A stretch of DNA of 64,000 bases from Virgibacillus halotolerans (GTDB lineage: Bacteria > Bacillota > Bacilli > Bacillales > Amphibacillaceae), in assembly GCF_016908515.1 (NCBI RefSeq), contig NZ_JAFBEA010000003.1:186001-250000 (forward strand), given 5' to 3'. Numbering within the stretch: the first letter of the stretch is position 1; every line of letters begins with the position of its first letter. The translations under genes were made by a program, and so were the position numbers. Shown here piece by piece: positions 45,504 through 53,213 of this stretch. The notes under the pieces were generated by a model, which searched no databases, was not told where the DNA came from, and saw only the letters and a program-made list of their open reading frames with translations.

Positions 45504-45983
45504 CTAAAAACACTGGAAGGATTGAATACGGTCTAAGTCAATACCGAAATAGGTCCATCTGTTGCGGGACCACCTAAAACCTGCAACGGAATTTCTGCCA
45601 ACAAACGTTGGGAAAAACCAAAATGCATCTCTTCTTAACCAAATATAAGTGAAACGGAATAAACAACCCCTAATTGCACCGGGGTCTACTGCAAAGGTTT
45701 GAAATTGCGGTTGTGCCGGTGTGAAAGAAGGGGGTGGTGTTGTCGGAGCTCCACCTGTTTGTCCTCCTCCGCCTGGTCCCGGAAATTGTCCTCCAGGCTG
45801 CCCGGGAAATTGTCCCCCTGGTTGGCCAGGAAACGGTCCACCAGGCTGTCCTGGAAACCCTGGTGATTGTCCGGGAAATGGTTGATTGTTATTTCCTGGA
45901 TTTCCGATAAATTGATCCCATAAAAACCCTGGTAAATCAAATTGTCTATCATCATTAAACGATGGTTGTTCGTATGGATTCAT
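45504..45983 (-). CDS. Pro/Gly-rich repeat protein with conserved aromatic C-terminal domain
   Basis: 159 residues, no signal peptide. Residues about 35-80 are imperfect FPGQPGG(Q/P) repeats, then a Thr/Pro spacer, then a compact C-terminal domain very rich in Phe, Trp and Arg ('YIWLRRDAFWFFPTFVGRNS', 'AGFRWSRNRWTYFGIDLDRI'). Strong GGGAGG site. The layout suggests a surface or spore-coat protein whose flexible region presents the C-terminal domain; I do not recognise the family. Confidence 0.78.
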   Translation of the reverse strand: MNPYEQPSFNDDRQFDLPGFLWDQFIGNPGNNNQPFPGQSPGFPGQPGGPFPGQPGGQFPGQPGGQFPGPGGGGQTGGAPTTPPPSFTPAQPQFQTFAVDPGAIRGCLFRFTYIWLRRDAFWFFPTFVGRNSVAGFRWSRNRWTYFGIDLDRIQSFQCF

Positions 45984-46141
45984 CGACTAATTCCTCCCTC
46001 TTTGAAGTCTTCCCTTTAATATATGGGTGTTTGGTGTAATTTGGGAATGAATTATAGAGAATGGGCGAATAAAAAACACTTGCTAATCTGAAATGCACGT
46101 GTTAATATTAGCCTACTATTTATATTCGCGGCGTTACTAAT

Positions 46142-46165
46142 ACACCCACCTTTTCAGGTGGGTGT
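46142..46165. terminator. Hairpin upstream of the pump leader
   Basis: ACACCCACC / GGTGGGTGT with a 6-base loop TTTTCA; no strong T run. It may insulate the leader from upstream transcription. Confidence 0.5.
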
Positions 46166-46200
46166 TAAGTGTCACCAAACTACGAAATAAGTGCGACTAA

Positions 46201-46231
46201 GGTTAAGATGGAGTTTTACTCCATCTTAACC
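46201..46231. other. Perfect 14-bp hairpin near the 5' end of the pump leader
   Basis: GGTTAAGATGGAGT and ACTCCATCTTAACC around a TTT loop, 18 bases before the leader-peptide ribosome site. It could be a 5' mRNA stabiliser, a repressor operator or a terminator of upstream transcription. No equivalent is seen before hflX. Confidence 0.6.
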
Positions 46232-46262
46232 AAGTCTTCTTTATGAACGGAGGGTTTTAAAA

Positions 46263-46304
46263 ATGAAGCACATCAGATTCCGAATCATCACTTTGCTTGC
46301 CTAA
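46263..46304 (+). CDS. Leader peptide MKHIRFRIITLLA
   Basis: ATG 8 bases after GGAGGG; 13 residues, the same length as the hflX leader peptide. Arg5-Phe6-Arg7 is an Arg-x-Arg ('+X+') macrolide-arrest motif at the same codon positions as Arg5-Leu6-Arg7 there. Likely senses macrolide/ketolide-bound ribosomes. Confidence 0.8.
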   Translation: MKHIRFRIITLLA

Positions 46305-46390
46305 TTGAATAGCATTTAAAGGCTCTACTTGTGTAGGGTGTTCGGGATTGTTCTGCCTAATTTTAAAAACCTAATATAAAAATGCAGGGG

Positions 46391-46415
46391 GGAGGAGACG
46401 ACTCTTCCTTTTTTT
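46391..46415 (+). terminator. Attenuator terminator 1 of the pump leader
   Basis: GGAGGAG / CTCTTCC (one G-T) with ACGA loop, then seven T. Confidence 0.75.
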
Positions 46416-46460
46416 ATGCGAGGAAATGTTAAAATCGCATGTTTTTTTCCGACTACTTCC

Positions 46461-46487
46461 AACACAATTAGAATTTGTGTTTTTTTA
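46461..46487 (+). terminator. Attenuator terminator 2 of the pump leader
   Basis: AACACAA / TTGTGTT with a 7-base loop followed by a run of T, 84 bases before the pump start. It matches the second terminator of the hflX leader in place and in its ACACA/TGTGTT sequence. Confidence 0.75.
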
Positions 46488-46570
46488 TTTCACGAATAGG
46501 AAAGCATAACTCATAGAAAACACGTATAAGTGTAATAAAGTTTTTTAAACAATAAAAGGAGATTTATTTT

Positions 46571-48052
46571 ATGACAGAAGTAACAAATAATAAAAAATAT
46601 GAGTATTTAGCTGACGACCCTAATGGTAAAGTAATGCCGATCATGATTTCGTTAATTATTGGTGCTTTTTTTGCCATATTAAACGAAACATTACTGAACA
46701 TTGCTCTGACAACTTTAATGAAGGAATTTAGTATTTCCGTCTCAACAGTGCAGTGGATGGCGACAGGCTTTATGTTAGTAATGGGGATTGTTATCCCGAT
46801 GTCGGCTGTGTTATTGCAATGGTTTACAACCAGACAAATGTTTATGGGTACGATGATTGCTTTTACTATCGGTACAATTATTTGCGCAGCAGCGCCTACT
46901 TTCCCGGTATTATTGGCAGGTCGTTTCTTACAAGCTGCTGGAACCGGGTTATTAATCCCTATTATTTTTAATACATTTCTATTGCTATTTCCACCACGTC
47001 GCAGGGGTGCGGTAATGGGGATTGTTGGATTAGTAATCATGTTCGCGCCATCTATTGGACCAACATTATCTGGTGTTATTGTCGAACATTTGGGCTGGCG
47101 TTACCTGTTTATTACGGTAATTCCGTTTGCACTATTCTCGATTATTTTTGCAAATAAGTATCTCATTAATGTATCAGAAGTGACAAAGCCTAAAATAGAC
47201 ATTTTATCGATTGTCTATTCAACGATTGGATTCGGTGGGATCGTATTTGGTTTCAGCTCAGTTGGAAATAATGAGGCAGGATTCCTTGCCCCTGTTGTAT
47301 ATATTTCAATCATTGTAGCGATTATTTCATTGGTACTATTTTCCTTCAGGCAATTAAAATTGGAGGAACCGCTTTTAGATATACGGGTATTTAAATTCCC
47401 GATGTACACACTTGGTGTTGTGATGTTTGTGATTATCATTATGGCGATGTTTGCGTCAGAAATTATTTTGCCTATTTATATGCAGGGGCCGCTCGCATTG
47501 GCAGCAGCAACAGCTGGCATTGTATTATTGCCAGGCAGCTTGTTAAATGGACTCCTGTCACCGGTTATGGGTGGACTGTTCGATAAATTCGGGCCACGGT
47601 GGTTAATGATACCTGCTACAGCACTTTTGTGTGGGACGATGTTTATGATGACCCGATTAGATATGGATACACCACTTTGGATCATTGTTGTCAGCTATAT
47701 TCTACTCATGATATCCGTTTCCGCGATTATGATGCCGGCAGAAACGAACGGTTTAAATCAATTGCCAAAGCACCTGTATCCGCATGGTACTGCGATTATG
47801 ACAACCTTACAGCCGGTTGCCGGGGCGATTGGCGTCTCTGCATTTATCAGTATTATGAATGCAAGACAAAGCAGTGTATTGGAAAAGGTACCCAATCCAA
47901 CTGATCCACTGGCAGTCAATCAGGCCATGGTAGCGGGTGTTGAGTTGGTGTATTTGATCGCTTTTGGGTTTGCGATTGTAGCATTGATCGTGTCATTATT
48001 CGTGTATCGTGCAGAACCAAAACAGCTGGAAGAATTTTTGGAAGAAGAATAA
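46571..48052 (+). CDS. DHA2-family MFS multidrug efflux pump (LmrB-like)
   Basis: 493 residues, 14 membrane segments. 'ILNETLLNIALTTLMKEF' and 'TVQWMATGFMLVMGIVIP' are motif D1/segment 2 features of the EmrB/QacA/LmrB branch; 'GRFLQAAGTGLLIPI' is the motif in segment 4 and 'GLVIMFAPSIGPTLSGVI' is antiporter motif C. These pumps export lincomycin, puromycin and other drugs by proton antiport. Expression is probably gated by the attenuator upstream. ATG after AAAAGGAG. Confidence 0.9.
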   Translation: MTEVTNNKKYEYLADDPNGKVMPIMISLIIGAFFAILNETLLNIALTTLMKEFSISVSTVQWMATGFMLVMGIVIPMSAVLLQWFTTRQMFMGTMIAFTIGTIICAAAPTFPVLLAGRFLQAAGTGLLIPIIFNTFLLLFPPRRRGAVMGIVGLVIMFAPSIGPTLSGVIVEHLGWRYLFITVIPFALFSIIFANKYLINVSEVTKPKIDILSIVYSTIGFGGIVFGFSSVGNNEAGFLAPVVYISIIVAIISLVLFSFRQLKLEEPLLDIRVFKFPMYTLGVVMFVIIIMAMFASEIILPIYMQGPLALAAATAGIVLLPGSLLNGLLSPVMGGLFDKFGPRWLMIPATALLCGTMFMMTRLDMDTPLWIIVVSYILLMISVSAIMMPAETNGLNQLPKHLYPHGTAIMTTLQPVAGAIGVSAFISIMNARQSSVLEKVPNPTDPLAVNQAMVAGVELVYLIAFGFAIVALIVSLFVYRAEPKQLEEFLEEE

Positions 48053-48061
48053 TATTACGCT

Positions 48062-48114
48062 AAAAAGGCGATTGTCTATGTCAGGATACTTTGACGATAG
48101 ACAATCGTCTTTTT
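48062..48114. terminator. Bidirectional terminator
   Basis: AAAAAGGCGATTGTCTAT / ATAGACAATCGTCTTTTT (one G-T) between the convergent pump and yeiH-like genes. Confidence 0.9.
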
Positions 48115-48120
48115 ACACTT

Positions 48121-49149
48121 TTACACAATGAAATAGGCAACTACTGAAAGGCAGACAGATGTTATCGTCATCGCAATGAGTGGTTTCAATGCCCTTGTTC
48201 GTAAGTCCTGTAAGCTTACATTAAGACCAAGGCCAACCATGGCAGCTGTTAGTAACCAAGTTGTAATCGTATAAACACCCTCCATCACGTTGTCTGAAAC
48301 CGGGATGGAATGACCAAATACGTAACTACCTAAAACACTTAATAGGATGAACCCAAGTAAAAACCATGGGAACTCCACTTTATTTTGTGTCTGATCCCCT
48401 TTACTTTTTCGTTTCATGAAATAAATAAAGATAAAACAAAGTGGCACGAGTAAAAACACACGCCCTAATTTTGCTAGTAAACCAATTGCTAATGCATCCT
48501 CGCCAGCGGGAGCAGCCGCGATAGCAACATGGGCAAGTTCATGTAAACTGATTCCTGACCATATCCCATAATCTGTCGGGATTAAAGGTAAAATGGGCCG
48601 CAGTATGGTATACCCAATGGCAAATACGGTTCCCATAAGTGCGATAATGCCAACTCCTATTGCTGTGTCTTCATCTTTCGCCTTTACGATTGGCGCAACT
48701 GCAGCTATTGCTGCGGCACCACAAACGCCAGTACCTACTCCCAGTAATAGGGAAATGTTTTTATCTGCTTTGAATACTTTTGCCAGCCATACCGTTAAAC
48801 TAATCGCAAAGACAATAACAAAAGCATCACGTACAAGTAGCCCTAATCCATCATGAAACACAGTATCAATATTAAGCTTTAGTCCATATAGAATAATTGC
48901 CAAGCGCAGTAACTTTTTAGATGAAAAAGTAATACCTGTGCGTAGTGCTTCCGGATATCCAAAAATTTGCCGATAAATAACCGCGATAATAATGGCACAT
49001 GCCAATTGTCCAACATGATCAAATCCAGGCACCATCGCTAATAAAAAGCCTAGTAGTGCGATAAAGAAAGTAAATGCGATTCCAGCAATCCAAATCCCAA
49101 ATGGATTTTGTTGTGGACTTTCCTTTTGTGGTAATGGTTGAGATTCCAT
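48121..49149 (-). CDS. YeiH-family putative sulfate exporter
   Basis: 342 residues, about ten membrane segments. 'LGVGTGVCGAAAIAAVAPIV' and 'SGISLHELAHVAIAAA' are the family's conserved pore motifs. The family is annotated as sulfate exporters and is linked to taurine/sulfonate use. An upstream in-frame start at 49173 overlaps the ribosome site; ATG at 49149 follows AGGAGGTGTTCGG. Divergent from a LysR regulator that likely controls it. Confidence 0.9.
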   Translation of the reverse strand: MESQPLPQKESPQQNPFGIWIAGIAFTFFIALLGFLLAMVPGFDHVGQLACAIIIAVIYRQIFGYPEALRTGITFSSKKLLRLAIILYGLKLNIDTVFHDGLGLLVRDAFVIVFAISLTVWLAKVFKADKNISLLLGVGTGVCGAAAIAAVAPIVKAKDEDTAIGVGIIALMGTVFAIGYTILRPILPLIPTDYGIWSGISLHELAHVAIAAAPAGEDALAIGLLAKLGRVFLLVPLCFIFIYFMKRKSKGDQTQNKVEFPWFLLGFILLSVLGSYVFGHSIPVSDNVMEGVYTITTWLLTAAMVGLGLNVSLQDLRTRALKPLIAMTITSVCLSVVAYFIV

Positions 49150-49182
49150 CCGAACACCTCCTGATATTAGCATAATTGATTA

Positions 49183-49194
49183 TCTTATATAAGA
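49183..49194. promoter_or_regulatory. Candidate LysR operator
   Basis: Perfect 12-bp palindrome TCTTATATAAGA in the 125-bp region between the divergent yeiH-like and lysR genes, inside a longer T-N11-A-type context. Position fits autoregulation. Confidence 0.5.
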
Positions 49195-49273
49195 AAAATA
49201 ATTTATTGTGATGATGATGATAAGTAAAATGGTATAATGAGAGTAATATAAATGAAGTGGATGGTGAATCTAG

Positions 49274-50167
49274 ATGGATCAGCACTTACAGGTATTTATA
49301 ACTGTTGCGGAGAAGCAGAATTTTTCCCGGGCTGCAGAAGAACACCATATGACCCAGCCGGCAGTTAGTCAGTATATCCGCGCCTTTGAGGATAATATTG
49401 GAACCAGGTTACTGGAACGGAGTAATAAGTATGTACGTTTAAATAAAGCGGGCGAGATTGTTTATCATCATGCAAAAGAAATTTCAGGTCTTTATACGAA
49501 GATGCAACATCTTGTTGATGATTTGACAAATAAAGCAACGGGTTCACTTGCTATTGGTGCCAGCTATACATTCGGCGAGTATGTACTACCAGGGATCATT
49601 GCTAATATGCAGGGGATTTATCCGGATATCGAACCAACTGTTACGATTGGAAATACGGCCAAAATTGCTGACTTAGTAGCAAATCATCAACTGGACTTAG
49701 GGATTGTTGAAGGACATTTTATTGACAATCAATTAATAGAGGAAGTATTTGCGGAAGATGCAATGGTTATTGTCGCTTCTCCTGAACATCAACTGTTAAA
49801 TAAAAAAGAACCAGTTGAAATAGCCGATTTGGAGAATGAAATGTGGATTGTGCGGGAGCACGGATCTGGGACACGAGAAGCTACGGAAAAAGTGTTTCGC
49901 CTGTTTGATTTGGAACCTGCTAAATTAATGCATTTCAGTAGTACACAACCAATCAAAGAATCTGTGGAAGCTGGATTGGGGATTAGTTTACTATCACAGT
50001 GGGCAATTCAAAAGGAGTTAAAGCATGGTGACCTAAAAGTAATTGATATAAAAGGATTACCGCTTCCCCGTCAATTTTCAATTGTTACCAAATCACCTTT
50101 TCAGACCAAGGCTCTAGAAATTTTTATTTCTTTACTACGGGATAATAACATGTTAACGACACTATAG
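49274..50167 (+). CDS. LysR-family regulator (YeiE/CysL-like)
   Basis: 297 residues. N-terminal winged helix-turn-helix ('FSRAAEEHHMTQPAVSQYIR', residues about 18-37) and a periplasmic-binding-like effector domain (90-295) with 'IGASYTFGEYVLPGIIANMQ'. LysR genes of this branch sit next to yeiH in many bacteria and respond to sulfur or sulfite compounds. Divergent layout and the shared palindrome support control of the YeiH gene. The ribosome site is weak. Confidence 0.9.
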   Translation: MDQHLQVFITVAEKQNFSRAAEEHHMTQPAVSQYIRAFEDNIGTRLLERSNKYVRLNKAGEIVYHHAKEISGLYTKMQHLVDDLTNKATGSLAIGASYTFGEYVLPGIIANMQGIYPDIEPTVTIGNTAKIADLVANHQLDLGIVEGHFIDNQLIEEVFAEDAMVIVASPEHQLLNKKEPVEIADLENEMWIVREHGSGTREATEKVFRLFDLEPAKLMHFSSTQPIKESVEAGLGISLLSQWAIQKELKHGDLKVIDIKGLPLPRQFSIVTKSPFQTKALEIFISLLRDNNMLTTL

Positions 50168-50243
50168 AAGAAGTTTCAAATTCAAGTTGACTCTAACGTT
50201 ACGTAATAGTTTATTGTAAATAAGTGAAGGGAGGGAACGGATC

Positions 50244-50984
50244 ATGAAAGTAAAAGAAGTAGCTGATTTAGTTGGTATTAGTGTGCGAACACTGCATCAT
50301 TATGATGCTATCGGATTGTTGACACCAGCGGAAACAACCGAGTCCGGATACCGGATCTATTCCGGTGATGACCTGGAAACATTACAGCAAATTTTATTTT
50401 TTAGAGAACTGGACTTCCCTTTGAAACAGATAAAGGAAATTATCAATAGTCCCGCTTTTGACCAGGAAGAAGCGCTCATATTGCATCGAAATATGCTCCT
50501 TAAGAAGCGCGGTCAGCTTGATCAAATGATCCAGACGATTGATAAAACAATTGAACACAAGAAAGGAGAAATTAAAATGACAGATAAGGAAAAGTTCGTA
50601 GGCTTTGACTTCAGTCATAACCCATACGAGCAAGAAGCACGTGAACGTTGGGGAGACAAAGCGGTTGATGAATCAAATGCTAAAATGAGAAGCTTATCCA
50701 AAGACGGGAAAAAAGCATATGGAGCAGAATTTAATGGTATTTATCGTGATTTAGCCTCGATTCGCCATGAAGTTCCTGAATCAGATGTAGCGCAAGCGGG
50801 TATTAAAGTATGGTATGACTTTTTAAACAAAATTGGCAACTATTCACTTGATGCGTTTAAAGGGCTTGGCCAAATGTATGTAGATGATGAACGTTTCACT
50901 AAAAATATTGATCAATTTGGCGAAGGGTTGTCCGTATTTATGCGGGACGCGATGGCCATTTATGCAGATCGACATAAGAAGTAA
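50244..50984 (+). CDS. MerR-family regulator with TipAS domain (Mta/TipA type)
   Basis: 246 residues. The MerR helix-turn-helix (1-70, 'VADLVGISVRTLHHYDAIGL') is followed by a coiled coil (75-108), then the TipAS antibiotic-recognition domain (about 120-246). TipA proteins bind thiopeptides such as thiostrepton, and Mta activates multidrug pump genes. An internal ATG at 50578 with AAAGGAG could give a free TipAS domain, as TipA does in Streptomyces. GGGAGG precedes the first ATG. Confidence 0.92.
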   Translation: MKVKEVADLVGISVRTLHHYDAIGLLTPAETTESGYRIYSGDDLETLQQILFFRELDFPLKQIKEIINSPAFDQEEALILHRNMLLKKRGQLDQMIQTIDKTIEHKKGEIKMTDKEKFVGFDFSHNPYEQEARERWGDKAVDESNAKMRSLSKDGKKAYGAEFNGIYRDLASIRHEVPESDVAQAGIKVWYDFLNKIGNYSLDAFKGLGQMYVDDERFTKNIDQFGEGLSVFMRDAMAIYADRHKK

Positions 50985-51007
50985 CTTTAAAGTTGGCTAG
51001 CACAAAT

Positions 51008-51048
51008 AGGGAGGCAGTTTACATCTTGTAACTGCCTCCTTGTTGTTT
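51008..51048. terminator. Bidirectional terminator
   Basis: GGAGGCAGTT / AACTGCCTCC perfect 10-bp stem between convergent genes. Confidence 0.85.
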
Positions 51049-51454
51049 AGATAACGGTTTGCGGTTTTCTTACAAGACACATAATGCCAGCGATTAAGAA
51101 GAAAATTCCTGGTAAAATGGCTGCACCGAAAGTAACAATAGTAATTACAACAGCTGTTACAATAAAGATAATTCCTGCCGCTTTGGGTTTCTTATTTCCT
51201 TTAATGAAAACAATCGCGATAATACCTAATATAAGTGCGATCAGGGACGTAATAATGAGTGTCCATCCGCCAGCTGCCAAGGAGTTAACGAGGGAATTAA
51301 AGTCAAATACATCAGCAAACTCAGGATCCTCATAAATTTCTCTGAGAAAATCCTGTTGATTTTTTAGAAAAAGCATGATGACACCAAAGAGTGCTCCTAA
51401 GCCATAAAAGATTGCGCCAATGACACCAAGTACGATTTCACCTGTACGTTTCAT
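51047..51454 (-). CDS. DUF4064 membrane protein
   Basis: 135 residues; first helix 'GEIVLGVIGAIFYGLGALFG', an acidic extracytoplasmic loop (33-58), then three helices ending in 'GIFFLIAGIMCLVRK'. This is the usual DUF4064 layout; function unknown. ATG at 51454 after GGAGGTTATATCAT. Confidence 0.85.
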   Translation of the reverse strand: MKRTGEIVLGVIGAIFYGLGALFGVIMLFLKNQQDFLREIYEDPEFADVFDFNSLVNSLAAGGWTLIITSLIALILGIIAIVFIKGNKKPKAAGIIFIVTAVVITIVTFGAAILPGIFFLIAGIMCLVRKPQTVI

Positions 51455-51839
51455 ATGATATAACCTCCATTTCTCTTAATCTCCCATCATTATTCCAGTA
51501 TTGACGGATAATTTCAAACGTTTCCCTATGGATGGACTTGATTATTTAACAGATAGGAAACCTATAAAACTTTCTTACTGCATACACCAGCGCTTCATGG
51601 CGTTTTGCTTTGAATGTGTTTCTATTTGCCATATCAGGGTGATCCAATCCTGTAAAAGTGAATCTTAGTAATGTATATGTGAAATAAAGGACAACAATAC
51701 CAATACTTAAAAGTACATGTGTTGCATCGTTTCTGGTGATATTAATTAGTGAATATGTATTTCTAATTGATAAATAGCCTGATGCGCATACTTTAACGTG
51801 AGATCACATAAATATCCTCTATAATAGGGGGGATGATTT
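51455..51839. other. Intergenic region with a possible decayed minus-strand ORF
   Basis: On the minus strand (about 51795-51560) an open frame without ATG/GTG/TTG near its start encodes one hydrophobic helix and 'FTGLDHPDMANRNTFKAKRH'. It may be a remnant of a small membrane-protein gene. No family recognised. Confidence 0.35.
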
Positions 51840-52247
51840 ATGAGTAATCATTTGAATCTCTGTGAACAATTTGCTAACATACTTCATGGAAAAGGTTCGA
51901 TCAGCAACGGTGTTTGTACGGTATCTTTACATCGAAAAATCCATGTTACTGTTCAGGGGAAACAGAGTACGTCGATAGTTCCAGTCGGTGTCTGGTTTGA
52001 ATCGTTGGATGAAAAAGGAAATGCTTTAAACATGGGGGAAATTGCTATTTTAGAGGAGGAGATCCCCAGGTTTATGTATGCAGTTGTTCAGCAGGGGATT
52101 ATTGTCAGTGCCCTGCATAATCATTGGTTGTATACAAACCCAACAATCATGTACATTCATATCCAGTCCGTTGAACCGCCATTGAATTTCGCACAGAAGG
52201 TAGCGCATGCATTATCAACATTGAATAGTTATCCAACTTCAGGGTGA
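51840..52247 (+). CDS. DUF1259 (LppY/LpqO-like) protein
   Basis: 135 residues, no signal peptide. 'LCEQFANILHGKGSISNGVC', 'FMYAVVQQGIIVSALHNHWL' and 'IMYIHIQSVEPPLNFAQKV' match DUF1259, where the single repeat occurs in Bacilli and tandem repeats in actinobacterial lipoproteins. His-rich 'ALHNHW' hints at metal binding. Function unknown. Start ATG after GGGGGG. Confidence 0.85.
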   Translation: MSNHLNLCEQFANILHGKGSISNGVCTVSLHRKIHVTVQGKQSTSIVPVGVWFESLDEKGNALNMGEIAILEEEIPRFMYAVVQQGIIVSALHNHWLYTNPTIMYIHIQSVEPPLNFAQKVAHALSTLNSYPTSG

Positions 52248-52357
52248 TTGACAGCTTTGGAATCGAAATTTTAGGGATTACTATAACAGCCATAAAAAAA
52301 CATATATACTATATATTGATATGAGGTATAATACTAATAACTAAAGGAGTGATTCTT

Positions 52358-52705
52358 ATGGCGAAAAGCAGAGCCAGAAAAACGAGAGAAAAGCGTGTCA
52401 GAGAGGGCAGGATAGACCCTGCAATAAATAGAGGAATATATGCATTGGCTGATTTAAGTACAAGAAGAAGCAAAACAAAAAAGGAAACAATGTATCAAAA
52501 CAAATATGGAGAGCTTTCATCGATGGATAGAAACCAAACGGATGAAAGCTCTTTTTATTTTGTATCTTTTTATATCCGAGGCTGTCAAGACTTCTCTACA
52601 ATGCCTTTACAGCTTCCGCTATGTTTTCGGCTTTTGTTATCGCAGAGATTACTGATACGCCATCCGCACCAGCTTCAATTACCAATGCGGCATTTTCCGT
52701 ATTGA
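52358..52705 (+). CDS. YqkK-like small basic protein with probable stop-loss extension
   Basis: The first ~68 residues (MAKSRARKTREKRVREGR, 'NRGIYALADLSTRRSKTKK', ending DESSFYF) match small basic Bacillus proteins of the YqkK kind, which normally end about there. Here the frame continues for ~47 residues through a terminator hairpin (52511-52556) and antisense into thiE. The natural stop is probably lost or the mRNA ends before it. ATG at 52358 after AAAGGAG. Function unknown. Confidence 0.7.
   Translation: MAKSRARKTREKRVREGRIDPAINRGIYALADLSTRRSKTKKETMYQNKYGELSSMDRNQTDESSFYFVSFYIRGCQDFSTMPLQLPLCFRLLLSQRLLIRHPHQLQLPMRHFPY
52511..52556 (+). terminator. Terminator inside the YqkK-like reading frame
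   Basis: GAGCTTTCATC / GATGAAAGCTC perfect 11-bp stem followed by five T. It lies within the open frame, so most transcripts should end before the stop codon at 52703. Confidence 0.85.
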
Positions 52706-53210
52706 TGCCACCTATTCCTACGATGGGTAACTCGGGATACGCTCTTCGTACTGTTTCAATCCATTGCACGCCGACAGCTTTCTTTGCGTCGTCCTTTGAA
52801 TTTGTATCGAAAATAGGTCCTGCTCCGATATAGTCAACAATAGAAAGTGGGCTATTGAATAGCTCCTGCTCGTTTGAAATAGATAGCCCAATCAACAGAT
52901 TTGGATAAAGCCTGCGAAGTTCTTTGACAGACACATCATCCTGTCCAACATGGATGCCATCAACATGTAAAGGCTCCACAAGGTCTATATCATCGTTAAT
53001 GAAAAAGGGAATACGATGATCCCTACAAACCTCCCGTAGCCTTTTTCCTAGCGTGAGCTTTGCTTTCCCTGTAAGGGAATTTACTCCTTTTTCACGGAAT
53101 TGGAAGGCAGTAATCCCTCCGACGATAGCATCTTCCAATATTTCTACTGGATCAGTCTCACAATTTTGGCTACCCATAATAAAGTATTTACGTAGTAGTG
53201 GTAGTTTCAC
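52596..53210 (-). CDS. thiE: Thiamine-phosphate synthase
   Basis: 204 residues from GTG after GGAGGGGAG; TIM barrel with 'QFREKGVNSLTGKAKL', 'FFINDDIDLVEPLHVDGIHV' and 'IVGIGGINTENAALVIEAGA'. It couples HMP-diphosphate to thiazole phosphate to give thiamine phosphate. Last gene of tenA-thiD-thiM-thiE. Its 3' end overlaps the extended YqkK-like frame on the other strand by 110 bp. Confidence 0.95.
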   Translation of the reverse strand: MKLPLLRKYFIMGSQNCETDPVEILEDAIVGGITAFQFREKGVNSLTGKAKLTLGKRLREVCRDHRIPFFINDDIDLVEPLHVDGIHVGQDDVSVKELRRLYPNLLIGLSISNEQELFNSPLSIVDYIGAGPIFDTNSKDDAKKAVGVQWIETVRRAYPELPIVGIGGINTENAALVIEAGADGVSVISAITKAENIAEAVKAL

Positions 53211-53213
53211 TGG

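Larger units (their letters stand above)
46249..46490 (+). promoter_or_regulatory. Ribosome-mediated attenuator leader of the DHA2 pump gene (homologous to the hflX leader)
   Basis: It has the same order as 5385-5690: GGAGGG site, 13-codon leader peptide, hairpin CTCTAC-ttgt-GTAGGG (46323-46338), CGGGAT and TCTGCC blocks, then TTTTAAAAACCT (46361-46372), which pairs with AGGGTTTTAAAA at the ribosome site (46251-46262), and two terminators. The hairpin and the long-range stem differ from the hflX leader by compensating changes (G-C to A-U; CC/GG to AAAA/TTTT), strong support for a conserved RNA fold. Confidence 0.8.

Noticed and set aside
45740-45900. Pro/Gly repeats as a CRISPR-like or minisatellite array
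   Set aside because: The repeats are in frame, imperfect and encode FPGQPGG units within an ORF with a good ribosome site; no spacers.
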